The notes under the pieces were generated by a model that was given only the letters and a program-made list of their open reading frames with translations, did no database searches and was not told the origin of the DNA. Positions 35,991-44,434 of a stretch of 64,000 nucleotides of DNA are shown here, piece after piece (within the stretch, counting starts at the first letter, position 1; each line of letters opens with the position of its first letter). The position numbers and the translations under genes were made by a program. Source of the DNA: JANSWY01 sp965228955 (GTDB taxonomy: Bacteria > Bacteroidota > Bacteroidia > Cytophagales > Cyclobacteriaceae); contig OZ245848.1 of assembly GCA_965228955.1 (NCBI GenBank), positions 3,410,001-3,474,000 on the forward strand, given 5' to 3'.

Positions 35991-36482
35991 CTATGTTAAG
36001 TATTTTCTTCCTACGAGCTCACACTTATCTGTGATATTCCAGAACCCAAATGCCGGTCTTCCTGAAGGCATCCTCCAGTATTTTACATTTCCATCCTTAG
36101 ATTTAATTCCAAACTCACTTAAAACACCACTTTTCTTGACAGAAACAGGTTTACCAGTATCTTCATTAATAACCTTGGACTTAAACCCTACATGTCTATC
36201 AAAGTTGATGTAACTAATTTCATCTACCGAGCTAGTATCAATTTTTAGAAACCTTGATGTGGTGTTCACAATATACTCCCCGTCTTTAACTTTAAAGAAT
36301 AGAACCGGTATTTCTTCACCGCCTGATTGGAGTGATTTACTCAATTCTGATTTTAAGTCATCACTCAGAAGATCATACAATGTGAAAATTTCTTTTCCAT
36401 TAAAATCTGATTTCTCTTTACCATGGTATTTGAGAAACCAAAACTCTATTTGCTCCTTTATTTTCTGGTGTGACTTCATCAT
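35991..36482 (-). CDS. Hypothetical protein upstream of the OmpA gene
   Basis: 163 residues from ATG 36482; a TTG at 36503 is less likely. Not recognised. It is cytoplasmic, with a helical N terminus, a beta-rich centre (EEIPVLFFKVKDGEYIVNTTSRF) and an aromatic C terminus (GFWNITDKCELVGRKYLT). It ends 5 bases before the OmpA gene and is probably co-transcribed with it. Confidence 0.5.
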   Translation of the reverse strand: MMKSHQKIKEQIEFWFLKYHGKEKSDFNGKEIFTLYDLLSDDLKSELSKSLQSGGEEIPVLFFKVKDGEYIVNTTSRFLKIDTSSVDEISYINFDRHVGFKSKVINEDTGKPVSVKKSGVLSEFGIKSKDGNVKYWRMPSGRPAFGFWNITDKCELVGRKYLT

Positions 36483-36573
36483 TCTAAATATAATAATTCT
36501 CAATTCTAATTAGTCATGAGCCATCGTAATTCATAAATTATTTTGTAGTTTGAGATAACTAATTGCACGAGAT

Positions 36574-37395
36574 ATGTTTCGGGAAACTTTCACCATTGTC
36601 AAAACAAAAGAGGGCTTAAGGGCCATTTCGTTTATTGCTTCTGCTGTATTAATCAGCCTTTTAATAGTTGAATCAATCTTCGACCTCAAAGCAACTACCG
36701 TGGCAATATTACTCCCATTTGTCATTACAAATGTCTTACTTGCTTTGGTAACCTACTTCTCCAAAGTATCCATTACAACTTTGAAAATCCTTCAGGTTCT
36801 GCTAATTTATATTACCATAGAAATTCATTTTTTATTCAATCCCACCATATACCATGTCATAGTTTTTTGGATATCATTTATTCCTATCTCTGCCCTGATT
36901 ATTCAAGGTAAAAGGCTTTCAGTTATTACTTTAATTGTATCAGTACTAACTACTATTGCAAATGGGTTTTATATAAATGAAACATTTGGATCATTCTACT
37001 ATCAATTGGACATACATGTAATTGGATTTCTTGTTGGAGGATTGGTGTTTAGCCTTACATTCTATTTCTTAACTTTCATATTGTACTTCTTGCTGGAGAA
37101 ATATTTCAAAAACATCACAGAGCAATCCAAAGAAATAGAATTGTTAAATGACGATCTGAAAGCCTATAACAGTATGCTTGAAGCAAATTTGGATGATCAA
37201 ACGATAAAGTTGAACAGGATAGCATTCAATAATTCCCATCTTGTTAGGGCTCCATTAGTGAAAATCATGAGTGCCGCTGAGGTCTTGAGTAATGGTCACG
37301 ACGATGAGGTAGTTGAAATTATAAAGAAGAGTGCAAAAGAGTTGGATGAGGTGATTAGAGAAGTTGCATATATCAGTCATGAAAAAAATGAATGA
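36574..37395 (+). CDS. Membrane histidine-kinase-like protein lacking an ATPase domain
   Basis: 273 residues: about five or six transmembrane helices (15-165), a coiled-coil linker (180-215), then a DHp-like helix pair with FNNSH222LVRAPLVKIMSAAEVL. This matches the HisKA phospho-acceptor signature in Bacteroidota kinases (xxSHxLRAPLxxIM). It ends at residue 273 in a helix, with no HATPase_c domain. The stop is not followed by a frame that supplies one, so it looks like a natural stand-alone DHp, a phosphotransfer or dominant-negative partner, or a gene truncated long ago. There are no neighbours on its strand. Confidence 0.65.
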   Translation: MFRETFTIVKTKEGLRAISFIASAVLISLLIVESIFDLKATTVAILLPFVITNVLLALVTYFSKVSITTLKILQVLLIYITIEIHFLFNPTIYHVIVFWISFIPISALIIQGKRLSVITLIVSVLTTIANGFYINETFGSFYYQLDIHVIGFLVGGLVFSLTFYFLTFILYFLLEKYFKNITEQSKEIELLNDDLKAYNSMLEANLDDQTIKLNRIAFNNSHLVRAPLVKIMSAAEVLSNGHDDEVVEIIKKSAKELDEVIREVAYISHEKNE

Positions 37396-37397
37396 TG

Positions 37398-37937
37398 CTA
37401 TTCGCTCATAGACTCCTTATTCTTATTTTCAAAAAATGTGTAATAGTGAAAGTAAATTACAATCATCAACAGAATATAATTGACAATTTCCGCCACCAAC
37501 CTTGAATCCAACCATCTCAATTGAAATACATTAAGATTTTGGAATGAAAAAAGAACTACCCACAATAATTTCAAATAATCTAAAAGCTCCTTTGGGTTAC
37601 GAATAAAAAACGATATCAGGTAGCTTAACATCAATGATATCAATCCATAGAAAATCATAAACGAAGCTCCTGGAAGATGTAAAACTTTAAAAATTAGTCC
37701 AGCTCCATATATTACTATCGAGACTCTTATTGCGATAAGTATTTTACCTTGACTTCTCAATTTCCCCAACAGGTACATTAAATAAATTGAGGCTACAATG
37801 AATGATTGTTGTATCAATTTCAAAAAGTACCAAATGTTTGTAGATTCATCAAATAAAGTAAATTTATGAAGTGCAAACTCGGCAATTAGTGTATATAAAA
37901 TACCAAACTCAATGGAGTAGATTATTTTCTTTGTCAA
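37398..37937 (-). CDS. Hypothetical multi-pass membrane protein
   Basis: 179 residues with about five transmembrane helices, not recognised. I accept a TTG start at 37935-37937 (MTKK): the next Met lies after the first helix, and the stop of the DUF1353 gene is 12 bases upstream, which suggests coupling. It is AT-rich. Its stop meets the convergent kinase-like gene with 2 bases between. Confidence 0.5.
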   Translation of the reverse strand: MTKKIIYSIEFGILYTLIAEFALHKFTLFDESTNIWYFLKLIQQSFIVASIYLMYLLGKLRSQGKILIAIRVSIVIYGAGLIFKVLHLPGASFMIFYGLISLMLSYLISFFIRNPKELLDYLKLLWVVLFSFQNLNVFQLRWLDSRLVAEIVNYILLMIVIYFHYYTFFENKNKESMSE

Positions 37938-37949
37938 TTCGGCAGTTAA

Positions 37950-38372
37950 TTAAGGTGCACAAATAATTTTTGGGTCTTCCTGAGTTCCAGGCTTGGCTGC
38001 AACTCCATTAGCCAATCTAAGTCCTCTGTACCAAATCCAGGCTCTAACCTTACTCATCCCGTCCTTCACCAGCATTTTTTGGAAAAGTTTATCGGCCGGG
38101 ACAATCTCTGATTGCGGAATTAACTCCAATCTTAACAATTGATAAAAGGCATCATGCACAAGGGATGCCCTCATTGAGTTCTTGGTATCCCATGTCGGAC
38201 CACTGGCGCCATCCCAGGCATAATTCTCCTTAATTTTCAATAATCCATTCTTATCCAGTGAGATATAGGAATGATCGGCATCATAACCTGTAATGTCAGT
38301 TTGATATTGGAAAGGTTCACGCAATTGATATTTGTAATTATTCAGTTTTCGATAACAGGCCTTGGTATCCAT
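37950..38372 (-). CDS. DUF1353-family protein
   Basis: 140 residues with the DUF1353 core: NYAWDGASGPTWDTKNSMRASLVHDAFYQLLR, then ADKLFQKML and AWIWYRGLRLANG. Members are frequent in phage genomes and bacterial accessory regions; no activity is established. There are no phage structural genes around, so it may be a domesticated copy. It is upstream of a membrane protein gene on the same strand. Confidence 0.75.
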   Translation of the reverse strand: MDTKACYRKLNNYKYQLREPFQYQTDITGYDADHSYISLDKNGLLKIKENYAWDGASGPTWDTKNSMRASLVHDAFYQLLRLELIPQSEIVPADKLFQKMLVKDGMSKVRAWIWYRGLRLANGVAAKPGTQEDPKIICAP

Positions 38373-38560
38373 TTCTTTGCGTTTTATAGTCTAATTAAGA
38401 TTGAAAAGTTGATTTTACCACGAAAAACTAAAAATAGCAAAATGCCGAAGCAATATTGGTTAATCGAATTTTTTCTAATGTACATCGGGTAAACTTCTTG
38501 AATCATCGAAGCTTTATTTGGATGTGAGAAACTGTATTTATTTTAGCGGGTGAATCAAAA

Positions 38561-38575
38561 GTGTAAGTCTTACAC
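38561..38575. promoter_or_regulatory. Perfect palindrome upstream of the CheX-like gene
   Basis: GTGTAAGTCTTACAC is a perfect 7-1-7 dyad, 42 bases before the ATG at 38618. It looks like a repressor or activator site. The binding protein is unknown. Confidence 0.45.
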
Positions 38576-38617
38576 GAAGTACATTTTTGGTTACTACAAA
38601 CACCAATTGAGCATAGA

Positions 38618-39208
38618 ATGATCCAAAGTAAAAATCAATTCATGATGCAAGAGAATGCAGGTTCTGTATTCGAAAAAGGAATATCTTCCGCCAGAGCATC
38701 ATTTGAACAAGTACTCAAAAGCCCAATGGCAATCAGGGAAATGAACTTTGAAAAATGTGAGTACAATATCAAAAACGTAGATAAGAGTGAAAACTTCTAT
38801 GCCATCAGTTCAGAATTAATTGGAGACTTTATTGGCGAATCTATTCTTGTACTTTCTGAGCAAGAAGTGAATCAAATGATTCAAAAATGCCTTAGGGAAG
38901 AATTCTGGGATACCTCTTCTGCCAGCAACCAGCAGATGCAAGATGAATTCCTCAAGGAAGTAGACAACATCGCGTCTTCTGCCGTGGTGACGGACATTGC
39001 AAATGCACTTGAAGTACTCCTGATCAGCGGAACTCCTAAGCTTCATAAGTTAACTGCCGCAGAACTTAATACCCATATCAGATACCAGGCATCTACTTAT
39101 GACAGCATTCTGCATTTCAAGGCTATTTTCCAATGTGATGATATGAGTATTTCCCCGAACTTCATTTGGATGTTTAATGAGCAGATTGTTGCTAAAATAG
39201 CATCTTAA
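38618..39208 (+). CDS. CheX/CheC/FliY-type phosphatase-like protein
   Basis: 196 residues, cytoplasmic. The CheC/CheX signature is present once: an acidic x3-Glu, E114-V-D-N117, then 22 residues to P140, the phosphatase helix (Glu and Asn attack phospho-CheY). An alpha/beta fold with a helix-strand pair before it fits. The first motif position is Glu rather than Asp/Ser. No chemotaxis or flagellar gene is visible, so it probably dephosphorylates a response regulator of gliding or another two-component path. It is a single gene with a palindrome upstream. There are two Met at 9-10 as alternative starts. Confidence 0.65.
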   Translation: MIQSKNQFMMQENAGSVFEKGISSARASFEQVLKSPMAIREMNFEKCEYNIKNVDKSENFYAISSELIGDFIGESILVLSEQEVNQMIQKCLREEFWDTSSASNQQMQDEFLKEVDNIASSAVVTDIANALEVLLISGTPKLHKLTAAELNTHIRYQASTYDSILHFKAIFQCDDMSISPNFIWMFNEQIVAKIAS

Positions 39209-39721
39209 TTACTCGGCTTCCTCTTTTAGAAGCTTTTGCAATTCGTCAACTCTATTTGCCTTAACTACATAAGTGTTGGTCCATCTGTCATGCCAACCCC
39301 TATTGTTATTTAAAAATGAAAAGGCCTCAAAAGGAACTAATCTGATTATTGTTCGCAATCCAACGGCAACAATATCCGGTCTTTCTGCATATTCATTGAT
39401 TACCACAGAACCTGTAATCATTTTCCCAATAGTTCTTTGGAAAAAGAACTCCATAAGAATGTAATATACAGGGAATAAAATCCAGTAGAACGCGTCTATC
39501 ATCAACCAGAATGCCTCAAATTCTAACAATATGAATAATCGCGGAATTAGAAACGAAAGGAGCGCAGTATCAATTATTACATTCAACAACCTTAAACCTG
39601 ACGACACATTAGGAACAGGCCTTTGAAAGGTAACATATTTTTGAACTTTCTCAAGTTCCCCAAACTCATTTCTTTCATGTCTTGTTACTAATCTCTCCTC
39701 ATACAAATCTGTTATTTTCAT
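39209..39721 (-). CDS. RDD-family membrane protein
   Basis: 170 residues with three or four transmembrane helices. The RDD hallmarks are present: GLRLLNVIIDTALLSFLIPR, QRTIGKMITGSVV and RTIIRLVPFEAFSF, then the end motif GWHDRWTNTYVV. RDD proteins include Na+/H+ antiporter-like and unknown ones. It is 1 base from the VOC gene upstream on the same strand, so the two are co-transcribed. Confidence 0.85.
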   Translation of the reverse strand: MKITDLYEERLVTRHERNEFGELEKVQKYVTFQRPVPNVSSGLRLLNVIIDTALLSFLIPRLFILLEFEAFWLMIDAFYWILFPVYYILMEFFFQRTIGKMITGSVVINEYAERPDIVAVGLRTIIRLVPFEAFSFLNNNRGWHDRWTNTYVVKANRVDELQKLLKEEAE

Positions 39722-39722
39722 A

Positions 39723-40091
39723 CTAATTAATTAACGAAGATACATCCACTACCAAACCATTTGGATCCTTTATCAAAAGTCTTCTTTGTCCATAAAATGT
39801 ATCTTCCGGCTCTTTCATTATTTCTACTCCCATACTTTGAGCTTTTTGAAAAGTATCATCCGTACTATCCACGACAAAGGTTAAATAGACTCCATTTTGA
39901 CTATTAGATAAACCAGCCGGTACTATTTCACTTGATTCGCTGATGATGCCTATTTCTATTGCGTTCACAGGGTGTTTCAGGTTTATAAACCAATCACTAT
40001 CATAAGCTATATCAAACCCAAATAGCTGTACATAAAAATCCCTTGTTTCAGGAAGTTTATTTGAGCAAATGTTAATTAAGAATCGATTCAA
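39723..40091 (-). CDS. Glyoxalase/VOC-family protein
   Basis: 122 residues, one VOC domain: NICSNKLPETRDFYVQLFGFDI at the start, YLTFVVDSTDDTFQKAQSMGVEIMKEPEDTFYGQRR and a final KDPNGLVVDVSS. It starts at a TTG (40089-40091) because the domain begins at once and no ATG is available. VOC members include lyases and antibiotic-binding proteins; metal ligands cannot be assigned with certainty. It is followed by the RDD gene one base later. Confidence 0.8.
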   Translation of the reverse strand: MNRFLINICSNKLPETRDFYVQLFGFDIAYDSDWFINLKHPVNAIEIGIISESSEIVPAGLSNSQNGVYLTFVVDSTDDTFQKAQSMGVEIMKEPEDTFYGQRRLLIKDPNGLVVDVSSLIN

Positions 40092-40149
40092 TGTATAGAT
40101 GATTTCGTAGTTGATTAATGGTTAAAGATATGGCAATTGTTAAAGAGTT

Positions 40150-41229
40150 ATGAAATTTCTCGCACTACTTCTGATATTTATTATAACAATTTCCTCTTGT
40201 CAAAATGAAAGTGATGTATCTGTAGATGACGATATTTTTGAGACTGTTCAACCAGAAACTGTTGGTCTGGAAAATGAGTTTGTGGATAGTTTAATGAATC
40301 GTGTCAAGAGAATTTCTAATATCTACTCATGCCTCATTTTAAAAGACGGAAAAATCATTGCTGAAGAGTATCTAAACGGAGCTGATAAAAACTCACTTCT
40401 GCACATTAGGTCAATCACAAAAAGCATTTCATCAATTCTTATTGGGATAGCTATTGACGAGGGTCATATAAGCGGAACTGACCAAAAATTATCAAAGTAC
40501 TATCTGGAATACATTAAACCGCGGAATGGGAATCCTTTGTATGACATCACCCTGGAACATCTTCTGGACATGCAATCCGGGTTTGATTGGAATGAAAGTA
40601 ATGAAGCAATTCCGTGGTATACTTCAGTTGGGGACAGCTGGAGTTACATTTTTGATAAAGCTGTAGTTTCTGAACCGGGCACAGAATTCAACTATAACTC
40701 AGGCGCAACGTCATTGCTCACGAGGTTTATTGAATCCAACCAACCGCTAGCATACGACAAATATGCTTCTATCAATCTGTTTGAACCACTGGGAATCACC
40801 GAATGGAACTGGGATCAGGATGGACTTGGCAACTACCGTGCAGATGCTGGCCTGCAATTGCGAGCTATAGATTTGGCGAAGGTTGGGTATCTAATGATGT
40901 ATGCCGGGGAGTTTAATAGAAACCAAGTCGTCAGTAATGAGTGGGTGGAGACAAGCTGGAAGTTTGCACATGATTTGGAAGGTGCATATGGGGAAATCGA
41001 AAATGTCCATTACAACAATCTCTGGTGGATGGGAACGATGTTTGAAACGGAAGTATTTTTCGGTTTAGGATATGGAGGACAGCTACTTCTTTGCGTTCCT
41101 GAACATGATCTGGTTGTAGTGGCCAATCATGAATTTAGACTACCAGCAAATGAGACAAGTCAACACTCCTCTAGGTTTATCCAACTTGTTTTCAAACCTA
41201 TTTTAGAGCATGTGATTAACCAAGGCTAG
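40150..41229 (+). CDS. Lipoprotein serine hydrolase (beta-lactamase family)
   Basis: 359 residues with a lipobox (ITISSC-QNES). The catalytic motifs are S88-I-T-K91 and Y182-N-S184, and the third-motif region is GYGGQLL. The middle contains ILIGIAIDEGHISG and LEHLLDMQSGFDW, shared with EstB/PBP4-type hydrolases. It is anchored in the outer membrane or periplasm; the substrate is unknown. It resembles the hydrolase at 26599-27726 in order and motifs (ILIGIA after SxxK), which suggests duplication. Its stop overlaps the convergent small gene. Confidence 0.82.
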   Translation: MKFLALLLIFIITISSCQNESDVSVDDDIFETVQPETVGLENEFVDSLMNRVKRISNIYSCLILKDGKIIAEEYLNGADKNSLLHIRSITKSISSILIGIAIDEGHISGTDQKLSKYYLEYIKPRNGNPLYDITLEHLLDMQSGFDWNESNEAIPWYTSVGDSWSYIFDKAVVSEPGTEFNYNSGATSLLTRFIESNQPLAYDKYASINLFEPLGITEWNWDQDGLGNYRADAGLQLRAIDLAKVGYLMMYAGEFNRNQVVSNEWVETSWKFAHDLEGAYGEIENVHYNNLWWMGTMFETEVFFGLGYGGQLLLCVPEHDLVVVANHEFRLPANETSQHSSRFIQLVFKPILEHVINQG

Positions 41230-41501
41230 GTCATAATTACTATTAAACACACCAATCCAGCTACTAATGTGGTGACACCTATTAACCGGCGAATTAATTG
41301 CTCTCTTTTTAATTGATCAGCGAGTTTTGTCTTCCAAACTTTGTACGTTTCAGGATCCATTTTATTATACTTGAATTGTTTCTTTGGTTTCTCCTGATAC
41401 TGTTTTCTTAGTTCCTTGAATGAATTTTTACTTTTTAGGTTGCCGATGTTTGCATGGTAAGTCTTTTGCATATCAGCTCCTGCGCCAAATCCAAATCCCA
41501 T
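41226..41501 (-). CDS. Small C-terminally anchored membrane protein
   Basis: 91 residues, not recognised. A Gly-rich start (MGFGFGAGADMQ) leads to a Lys-rich region and a C-terminal transmembrane helix (68-90, LIGVTTLVAGLVCLIVIM). Stop codons overlap by 4 bases with the convergent serine hydrolase. Confidence 0.5.
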   Translation of the reverse strand: MGFGFGAGADMQKTYHANIGNLKSKNSFKELRKQYQEKPKKQFKYNKMDPETYKVWKTKLADQLKREQLIRRLIGVTTLVAGLVCLIVIMT

Positions 41502-41681
41502 AATATTAATGATTGATGTTATAAATAGTTGATAATACTATTGTACGGGGAATATTGCGATAAGGATTCAAGTAGCTCCTGGAAGTCTTTTGAATAAATA
41601 AGTATAAAAAGAAATGAACAGATGAATAACCCCTTGAACGGAGATGATAAGATTATTGATTGGAAGAAAAAGACTTATAAC

Positions 41682-41708
41682 TCCAGGCAGCACTTGTTGC
41701 TACCTGGA
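41682..41708 (-). terminator. Hairpin downstream of the 62-residue membrane gene
   Basis: CCAGG at 41683-41687 pairs with CCTGG at 41703-41707. An inner AGCA/TGCT stem follows after one mismatch. On the minus strand a T-rich run (TCTTTTTC) follows about 12 bases later. It is 18 bases past the stop of the small gene. Confidence 0.45.
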
Positions 41709-41725
41709 ATTTGAATAACCAACCC

Positions 41726-41914
41726 TTAAGATTTTAGTCTGTAATGTCTTACTCCAAATGGAATGAAGATTAACATTAACAAAATTGGAATGTAGAAGGG
41801 TATAGATTCTACTTCCGTTCCGTAGATAATTTTTTGAGTTGTGTTAGCGAAAAATGCTACCAGAACTAAATAATATGTCCACAATAAAACGTTCAAAAAC
41901 TTCTTCATAATCAT
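41726..41914 (-). CDS. Small membrane protein
   Basis: 62 residues with two transmembrane helices (about 5-25 and 38-55). It starts MIMKKFLNVLLWTYYL; the end, FGVRHYRLKS, is basic, so the C terminus is probably cytoplasmic. The family is unknown. It is a single gene with a hairpin after its stop. Confidence 0.45.
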   Translation of the reverse strand: MIMKKFLNVLLWTYYLVLVAFFANTTQKIIYGTEVESIPFYIPILLMLIFIPFGVRHYRLKS

Positions 41915-42085
41915 TAATGAGATGTAAGATTGTATTCTTTTGTATAACTATAACCTATCAGTTTTAGGAATAGAGATACGGTGAATGAAAACTGAGGAGT
42001 TCATCCGTATCTCTTAATAAACTTAGAACCGATACGTAAAACTCCACTCTATTAGTGGAGAACAGTTTCAAAATCTAATGACGAC

Positions 42086-42397
42086 TTACTTTGCGTAAGC
42101 TTCAGTCACTTCAGATTCATTTTTAATTTCTTTGCACTCTATTGTCACTGGGCAATGAATTGACAACATCATGTTTTTATCTTCCAGTGTAGCAAGGAAC
42201 GTTTTTAAGCTTTCTCTTTCCTCTCTTAACTCCTTCACTCTGGAAACAAGGTGGGAGGTATCTGAACCAAATCTTTCCTCAAGGCTGAAAATTGTCCTTT
42301 CCAGGAAGTTGATTTTATCTGAAATCAAAGATACAAGTACCTCTCTACCCTCCTTAACTGGATAGTTTGTTCTAACTAAATCGAATTGATAATCCAT
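42086..42397 (-). CDS. Small hypothetical helical protein divergent from LysR
   Basis: 103 residues, not recognised. A coiled-coil centre (SDKINFLERTIFSLEERFG to LREERESLKTFLATLED) is followed by a short tail with two Cys. It is divergent from a LysR gene, so it may be that regulator's target. Confidence 0.5.
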   Translation of the reverse strand: MDYQFDLVRTNYPVKEGREVLVSLISDKINFLERTIFSLEERFGSDTSHLVSRVKELREERESLKTFLATLEDKNMMLSIHCPVTIECKEIKNESEVTEAYAK

Positions 42398-42454
42398 AAT
42401 TCTATTCTTTTGTTAAGACAAAATTGGCTCAATAATTTCATTTAATTATATTTA

Positions 42455-42470
42455 TATTTCATATGCAATA
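42455..42470. promoter_or_regulatory. LysR autoregulatory site candidate
   Basis: TATTTCATATGCAATA is a near-perfect 16-bp dyad (TATT-n-CATATG-n-AATA, 14 of 16 symmetric). It lies 16 bases before the LysR ATG, in the divergent interval. LysR sites are typically such dyads with a T-N11-A core. Confidence 0.45.
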
Positions 42471-42485
42471 CATAAGATTATTTTT

Positions 42486-43409
42486 ATGAATTACACCTTA
42501 CATCAGCTCCAAATATTCACTAAAGTATCTGAACTTCAGAGTGTTACAAAAGCTTCAGAGGAACTTCATTTAACCCAGCCTGCGGTATCAATCCAATTGA
42601 AAAATTTTCAAGATCAATTTGATGTCCCATTATTTGAGGCTGTTGGAAGGAGGATATTCATAACAGAATTCGGTAGAGAGATTGCGGAATACGCAAAAAG
42701 CATCCTACTGCAAACTGAAAAGATCAAACAGTCTACTCAGGCCCACAAAGGGCTCCTTACAGGCTCTGTGAAAATATCTGTGGCCTCAACTGCCAAATAT
42801 GTGATTCCTTATTTTCTTACGAATTTCTTAAAAGACCACCCTGCGGTTGATTTAAAACTGGATGTAACAAATAAGTCTCAGGTGGTTCAAAGCCTTGAAC
42901 AAAACTCAGTGGACTTGTCCATGGTATCAGTAATTCCTGATTCCCCTGCTGTCTTGAATGAGGAGTTGATGGAGAACAAACTGTATCTGGTTGGAGCTGC
43001 TGAAGATGATAGACTGGGCTCTCAGGTTAATCTGAAATCGTTAGAGAAGGTGCCTCTGATATTTCGGGAAAAAGGTTCAGCCACACGTTTAGCGATGGAG
43101 CAGTTTATCAAAGACAATCAAATCAATGCGAGTAAAACTCTTCAATTGACTTCAAACGAAGCTGTGAAGCAAGCAGTGATTGCAGGTATTGGGTTTTCCA
43201 TTATGCCATTAATTGGACTTAGAAATGAAATTCAGAATGGTGAGATAAGAATCATTAAAGTCAAAGGTTTACCAATTACAACTAACTGGAATCTCATCTG
43301 GAGAAAAGAGAAACAGCTTTCTCCTGTTGCTGCGGAATTGGTCAAGTATGTTCAGGAACACAAAAAGGAAGTCATTGATACTAAATTTGATTGGTACAAT
43401 ACCTATTAA
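42486..43409 (+). CDS. LysR-family transcriptional regulator
   Basis: 307 residues. The N-terminal winged helix-turn-helix reads FTKVSELQSVTKASEELHLTQPAVSIQLKNFQ. The substrate-binding domain (about 90-295) contains SVKISVASTAKYVIPYFLTNFLKDHP and AVIAGIGFSIMPL, close to the CbbR/CysB-like LysR group. It is divergent from a small coiled-coil gene, with a dyad in between. Its end overlaps the convergent PorP/SprF-like gene by 4 bases. The inducer is unknown. Confidence 0.92.
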   Translation: MNYTLHQLQIFTKVSELQSVTKASEELHLTQPAVSIQLKNFQDQFDVPLFEAVGRRIFITEFGREIAEYAKSILLQTEKIKQSTQAHKGLLTGSVKISVASTAKYVIPYFLTNFLKDHPAVDLKLDVTNKSQVVQSLEQNSVDLSMVSVIPDSPAVLNEELMENKLYLVGAAEDDRLGSQVNLKSLEKVPLIFREKGSATRLAMEQFIKDNQINASKTLQLTSNEAVKQAVIAGIGFSIMPLIGLRNEIQNGEIRIIKVKGLPITTNWNLIWRKEKQLSPVAAELVKYVQEHKKEVIDTKFDWYNTY

Positions 43410-44434
43410 TACCCAACATATACAGGACATGGCTTATTCTTGCGATGTGTTACTGGTTTGTATTTTCTAGGTGGCGTTCGGACCACAACTCCTACTTCAA
43501 GTGATGATTTGGGGTTTCCTGTTTCACTTAATTGAGACACATTCCAGTCATAGCTAAAACCAAAATCAAAGTTCTCATATCGAATTCCTAATAGCGCAAT
43601 CAAAGCATCACTTTGCACCAAATAACCACGGTACCCAAGTCCTCCACTAATAGCCACTTGTGGGTTCAAATGTCTTCTCAACTGTGTAGAAGCAATAAAC
43701 TGTTTTGCCCTTTTAGTATACATCAATTGACCAGAGGGAATTACTGCCCAATCACCATTGACTCGAAACTCTGTCATGTGATGGAGTAATACCTTTATAG
43801 GAATTCGACTCTTAGTAGCCGAAAATGCTTCATTTGGAAAATTGACATGAGCCAGACTCAAACCAGTCCTGAACCGGATCCGATTTTGCCAGGTGGTGCT
43901 CCATAGTAGTCCAACATTCACATCAAGATATCCCTTTCCATCTCCGAGTATTGTTTCCCCATTGTTTAAACCTGAATCAAATGTACCGGTTGCAGAGTTG
44001 AATTGCGAAGGAAATGTTTGATCTGGGTCAATTGTGGTGTTGACATATCCAAGTTGACCTGCAAAATGGAATACACTTTGATTGATTACCAACTGATAGG
44101 TTGTTGAGAAATAGGCTTTATTGGTAATTAATCCTTGCGCATCAGCTTTATCATGAATGAATTGGGCACCAAAAATCAGAAAGTCAGCCAGAAACCTAAA
44201 TCGCTTTTCCATACTTGCCCCATAGGTATTGATTGGAACACCCAATTGGCCCCATTGCCGTCTGTTGATTACAGCAAATCTCATATCGCCTTTATAGTCT
44301 CCCGCCAATCCCACATTTACACTTAATGGCTGCATTGAATATTGGGAAAAATGAATATCCTGTGATTTTGAAAGAAAAGAAGCTCCTATCAAGAACAGCA
44401 ACAGGCAATATTTAAAAATTAACCTCACCACCAC
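43406..44434 (-). CDS. PorP/SprF-family outer-membrane protein
   Basis: 342 residues with a signal peptide (cleavage near SKSQ). The family start DIHFSQYSMQPLSVNVGLAGDYKGDMRFAVINRRQW is clear; the rest is a 14-strand-type barrel. It starts at GTG 44434 (a second GTG follows) and overlaps the metzincin gene by 10 bases. PorP/SprF proteins attach type B cargo (SprB-like adhesins) to the surface after T9SS export; the divergent 1469-residue gene is such a cargo. The C-terminal tail is Pro/Lys-rich. Confidence 0.88.
   Translation of the reverse strand: MVVRLIFKYCLLLFLIGASFLSKSQDIHFSQYSMQPLSVNVGLAGDYKGDMRFAVINRRQWGQLGVPINTYGASMEKRFRFLADFLIFGAQFIHDKADAQGLITNKAYFSTTYQLVINQSVFHFAGQLGYVNTTIDPDQTFPSQFNSATGTFDSGLNNGETILGDGKGYLDVNVGLLWSTTWQNRIRFRTGLSLAHVNFPNEAFSATKSRIPIKVLLHHMTEFRVNGDWAVIPSGQLMYTKRAKQFIASTQLRRHLNPQVAISGGLGYRGYLVQSDALIALLGIRYENFDFGFSYDWNVSQLSETGNPKSSLEVGVVVRTPPRKYKPVTHRKNKPCPVYVGY

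Noticed and set aside
37950..38372. Prophage remnant suggested by DUF1353
   Set aside because: No integrase, structural gene or attachment repeat is visible around it.
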